A stretch of 64,000 nt of DNA from Branchiostoma floridae (lineage: Eukaryota; Chordata; Leptocardii; Amphioxiformes; Branchiostomatidae): the NCBI RefSeq assembly GCF_000003815.2, contig NC_049989.1, positions 13,189,078 through 13,253,077 of the forward strand, given 5' to 3'. A model generated the notes under the pieces. The model made no database searches, was not told the DNA's origin, and saw only the letters and a list, made by a program, of their open reading frames with translations. The position numbers and the translations under genes are program-made. Positions 61,375-64,000 of the stretch are shown here, one piece after another (positions within the stretch are counted from its first letter, which is position 1; each line of letters begins with the position of its first letter).

Positions 61375-62190
61375 GAAATATTGGTGTAATCAATACTGAC
61401 ATGGCTAGTCTACTTCCTTACCCCTCCAAACATGGGGATACTAAAATGGATTCATCAGATTCTTAACCCCTGAAGACATGGAGAAGTGAATTTAATACCA
61501 TGTATGGTTAATGAGATATTGACGAAAGCAAGATTTTCCGTAATAACTGGCTTAATTTGCATATTATATGCCTATCCAGCACATAATATTGGTGTGATCT
61601 TTACTGAAATGGCTTAATCTGATTCTTTACCCCTCAAAACATGGGGATAGACGCCAAAATCATTTTTATACCACGTGTGGTTGCTTCAGATATTGACGAA
61701 AGCAAGATTTTCCGTAATAACCGCCTTAATTTGCATATTTTATGCATATTTAGCCAAATATTGGTGTGGTCATTACTGAAATGGCCTAATCTGATTCTTA
61801 ACCCCTCAAAACATGGGGATAGACACCAAAATCAATTTGATACCATGTGTGGTTACTGAGATATTGACGAAAGCAAGATTTTCCGTAATAACCGCCTTAA
61901 TTTGCATATTTTATGCATATTTAGCCAAATATTGGTGTGATCATTACTGAAATAGCCTAATCTGATTCTTAACCCCTCAAAACATGGGGATAGACACCAA
62001 AATCAATTTGATACCATGTGTGGTTACTGAGATATTGACGAAAACAAGAATTTCCTTAATGGCCGCCTTAATTTGCATATTGTGCGAATTGCCCAATGAT
62101 GACAGAGTGGCATCATCCAGATTCTGATAGAGCACACCTTAGAGGTATAGAAACAGCAAAAAAACTTTGTATGGACCATATTGCAAGGTT
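61375..62190. repeat. right inverted arm, tandem units of about 180 bp
   Basis: Reverse complement of the left arm's units: ttttccgtaataaccgcctt, aatttgcatattttatgcat, ccaaatattggtgtgatcat, ttaacccctcaaaacatggg, gataccatgtgtggttactg. About four units. It ends tctttgt-like atggaccatattgcaagg, mirroring the start of the left arm. Confidence 0.88.
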
Positions 62191-62495
62191 GTCTAAAAAA
62201 ATGGGGTTTGGCAACCGGACCTAGTACTGGTAACCCACCCCTAGTCTACATGCCTTTTTCTGTAATATAAGGCATAGTTTTAAATCATAGCCGCCTCGCT
62301 CTAATTGAACATTAAGCACTGTCCGTAGATTTTTCATGAAGCATTATTGGTCGCTTTAATTCTAAATGTTCACATTGTAATTGCTATTTCTTATCTTATC
62401 CTTACGCATTATTCATAAACTCTTAATGTTGCGCAGTCAAACATCAGATTGCTCAAAAGTCGACAGAATGCCCTATTGTTTTGGTGATTTCAGAT

Positions 62496-62640
62496 TACTG
62501 TAAATGCAGAAACTTTTGCGGTGGTTTAATGTTCGCAGTTTTCGCGGTGGCCACTTCACCACAAACTTAAAACCACAGGGAACATTTATCCATTATAGTA
62601 AGTGACTACAGTCTATGACGCTACCGCGAAATTAAACCGT
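62496..62640. repeat. truncated MITE (TACTGTAAATGCA family)
   Basis: tactgtaaatgcagaaactt then cggtggtttaatgttcgc and ccacttcaccacaaactt. It breaks off after ctaccgcgaaattaaa, and the right terminus is missing. Confidence 0.75.
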
Positions 62641-64000
62641 CTAACCTTCATCGACATTATTCACCATTAGGCGTAGCCTGGCCATCCTAAATTTACCATA
62701 AAGCATTTCCAGGATCCCCCCATATAGACCCTCTCTTAGCACTTCAATTCTCTAAGCACCCTGGTGTCAAGTTCAAGGTAGGTGGGTTTCCATGGTAACT
62801 GTCTTGGCCACCTGCAACAGCCTGTTGTCTTCACTCCGGACATGACAGATGGGCAGACCAGTCCAGGTCAGGGTCAAGTTTATTTGTAATGACCTCTACC
62901 ATTACTCTGGGGTTACACTGCAGCATGTAAGACAGGTGTTACTGACCCATATACTGTAGAAAGAAAAGAAAGGGCCCAGGGAAATTCTTACAGAGCCCAG
63001 GTGCAGTCCAAATTGATTTAAGCATTTGAAAAATGTAACATGTATACTTTCTTAGGAGTTACAAGCGCAGCTTCCTTCAAGGAAATCAGTTTGTAATCTT
63101 ATGATGTTTACAACTACATGCAACTGAATGTCCATTAGTATGAAAGTTACTTGTGTTATGAATACGAATGCCTAAGAAATGTTTTTGAACTTTTTTCCTA
63201 AAAAAAATGTTTCAACGCCCTTAATATTTACTCCATGTATATGAGTATGCAAATGCAAAGTGTTTTCTTCAGGCCCAGGGAAATTCTTTGCATTGCTTTG
63301 GAAATCGACCAATCACACATTCCATGGCCAATTGAAGTATGAAAATTAGAAATAAAGACATACACATATAAAATTGCACAATTTTCACATACTGACAGCC
63401 AAAATGACGGTCCTATCTGTTAGTTGGATAAATTGCTACAGAAGAATTGTCCAAAATACCATCTCTTCTTTCCTGGGGAAACTTGGTAACTTCAACAGTT
63501 GTTTTTTTTCAGCAAAAATGTGGCCGACAGCTTTTTTACATCTTTTGGACAGGTAGGCCCAGATGGCAGACAGCCACCACTTGACCACATTCCCCAGTCT
63601 CGAGATTAAATCATGACCAAGGACTGGACAGGGACTACTTGCTCACGAGCTTTGACAGATGCACAAGAAATACATCAAATTTCTAAAGTACTTGACACAA
63701 CAGTGTAAGAGGAACATATGGCCTTTGGTCAGGGTCAACTTGAAAGCTTGATTTGACAGGACTGAGACTTTTGGTTTCTTTTTGTAAATTTGCATTGAAT
63801 TTACAACTCTGTTGAGCTAAGACGGCCCAGGCACGCTCGATTTGTGTCCGAGTTCGGGCGCGTGTTCCCTTGTCCAGCCGAATTCGAACGCGTGTTCTAT
63901 GATGTTCCATTACGTAATTCGAACCGAACGCGCGTTCGAACCTGTAGTTATTTGCGACTTTTCAACGTTAACAGGCACCGTAAGGACCCTTTATCCTTGG
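62641..64000. other. no gene identified
   Basis: Begins with a shortened dispersed repeat (62650-62740, aggcgtagcc to tatagaccctctctt). The remainder is AT-rich with a GC- and CpG-richer patch at 63815-63960 containing cgaacgcg motifs in both orientations. A minus-strand frame around 62770-62880 (GLPICHVRSEDNRLLQVAKT) looks mildly protein-like but has no clear acceptor and no family that I recognise. Confidence 0.5.

Larger units (their letters stand above)
58672..62243. mobile_element. composite non-autonomous hAT element, 3.57 kb, with inverted arms and a minisatellite core
   Basis: Termini TAGGGTGTACCAGTAC on the left and TAGGGGTGGGTTACCAGTAC on the right (reverse strand). A perfect 8-bp target duplication GTCTACAT lies at 58664-58671 and 62244-62251. 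Inside are long inverted arms (about 58905-59640 against about 61375-62190), each built of tandem units of about 180 bp, and a central 18-bp minisatellite. A further hAT-like end (taggggtgcacag, then accagtacaaaaacggg) sits at about 60004-60095. No transposase is present. Confidence 0.85.

Noticed and set aside
62770-62880. possible upstream NIF3L1 exon
   Set aside because: The minus-strand peptide looks protein-like but matches no part of NIF3L1 that I know and lacks a clear acceptor.

Overview
This window is animal nuclear DNA. It has spliced genes with GT-AG introns, one of them over 21 kb long. It carries many short palindromic transposons, tRNA-derived repeats, a large minisatellite and two assembly gaps (N runs at 1493-1592 and 9366-9562). 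The proteins are close to their vertebrate counterparts, while the dense foldback repeats ending in TACTGTAAATGCA resemble those of lancelets. I therefore infer a cephalochordate (Branchiostoma-like) genome. That is a judgement from pattern, not from a search.

Three protein-coding genes can be supported. ARMC5 (+ strand, 3472-8210, four coding exons, predicted 1098 aa) encodes an armadillo-repeat protein with a C-terminal BTB domain, the CUL3 ubiquitin-ligase adaptor type. Paxillin (PXN, - strand, 48418 down to 11798, nine coding exons, predicted 557 aa) is complete: five LD motifs followed by four LIM domains, with every exon junction in phase. Its first coding exon is only 13 bases (48406-48418) and is separated from exon 2 by a 21.5 kb intron. 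ARMC5 and paxillin converge tail to tail. The last coding exon of NIF3L1 (- strand, 54698-54966) is also present; I could not find its upstream exons, which may lie beyond the window.

Layout: 1-2300 tandem and dispersed repeats plus a small hAT element; 3.4-8.2 kb ARMC5; 8.2-11.8 kb shared 3' flank; 11.8-26.9 kb paxillin exons 9 to 2 with repeat-rich introns; 26.9-48.4 kb paxillin intron 1, containing a likely alternative first exon (32034-32100) and an unidentified terminal-exon candidate (41163-41366); 48.4-48.7 kb paxillin promoter region; 48.7-54.7 kb intergenic; 54.7-55.0 kb NIF3L1 tail; 55-64 kb mobile-element and satellite sequence. The last block is dominated by a 3.57 kb non-autonomous hAT element (58672-62243). 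It has 8-bp target duplications and consists of two long inverted arms around an 18-bp minisatellite.

The genes are not functionally linked. Paxillin is a focal-adhesion scaffold, ARMC5 a ubiquitin-ligase adaptor and NIF3L1 a conserved NIF3-family protein. The most unusual structures are a seven-copy array of the paxillin exon 3 splice acceptor just upstream of that exon, the alternative paxillin first exon that changes the LD1 motif, and the hAT foldback/minisatellite composite.
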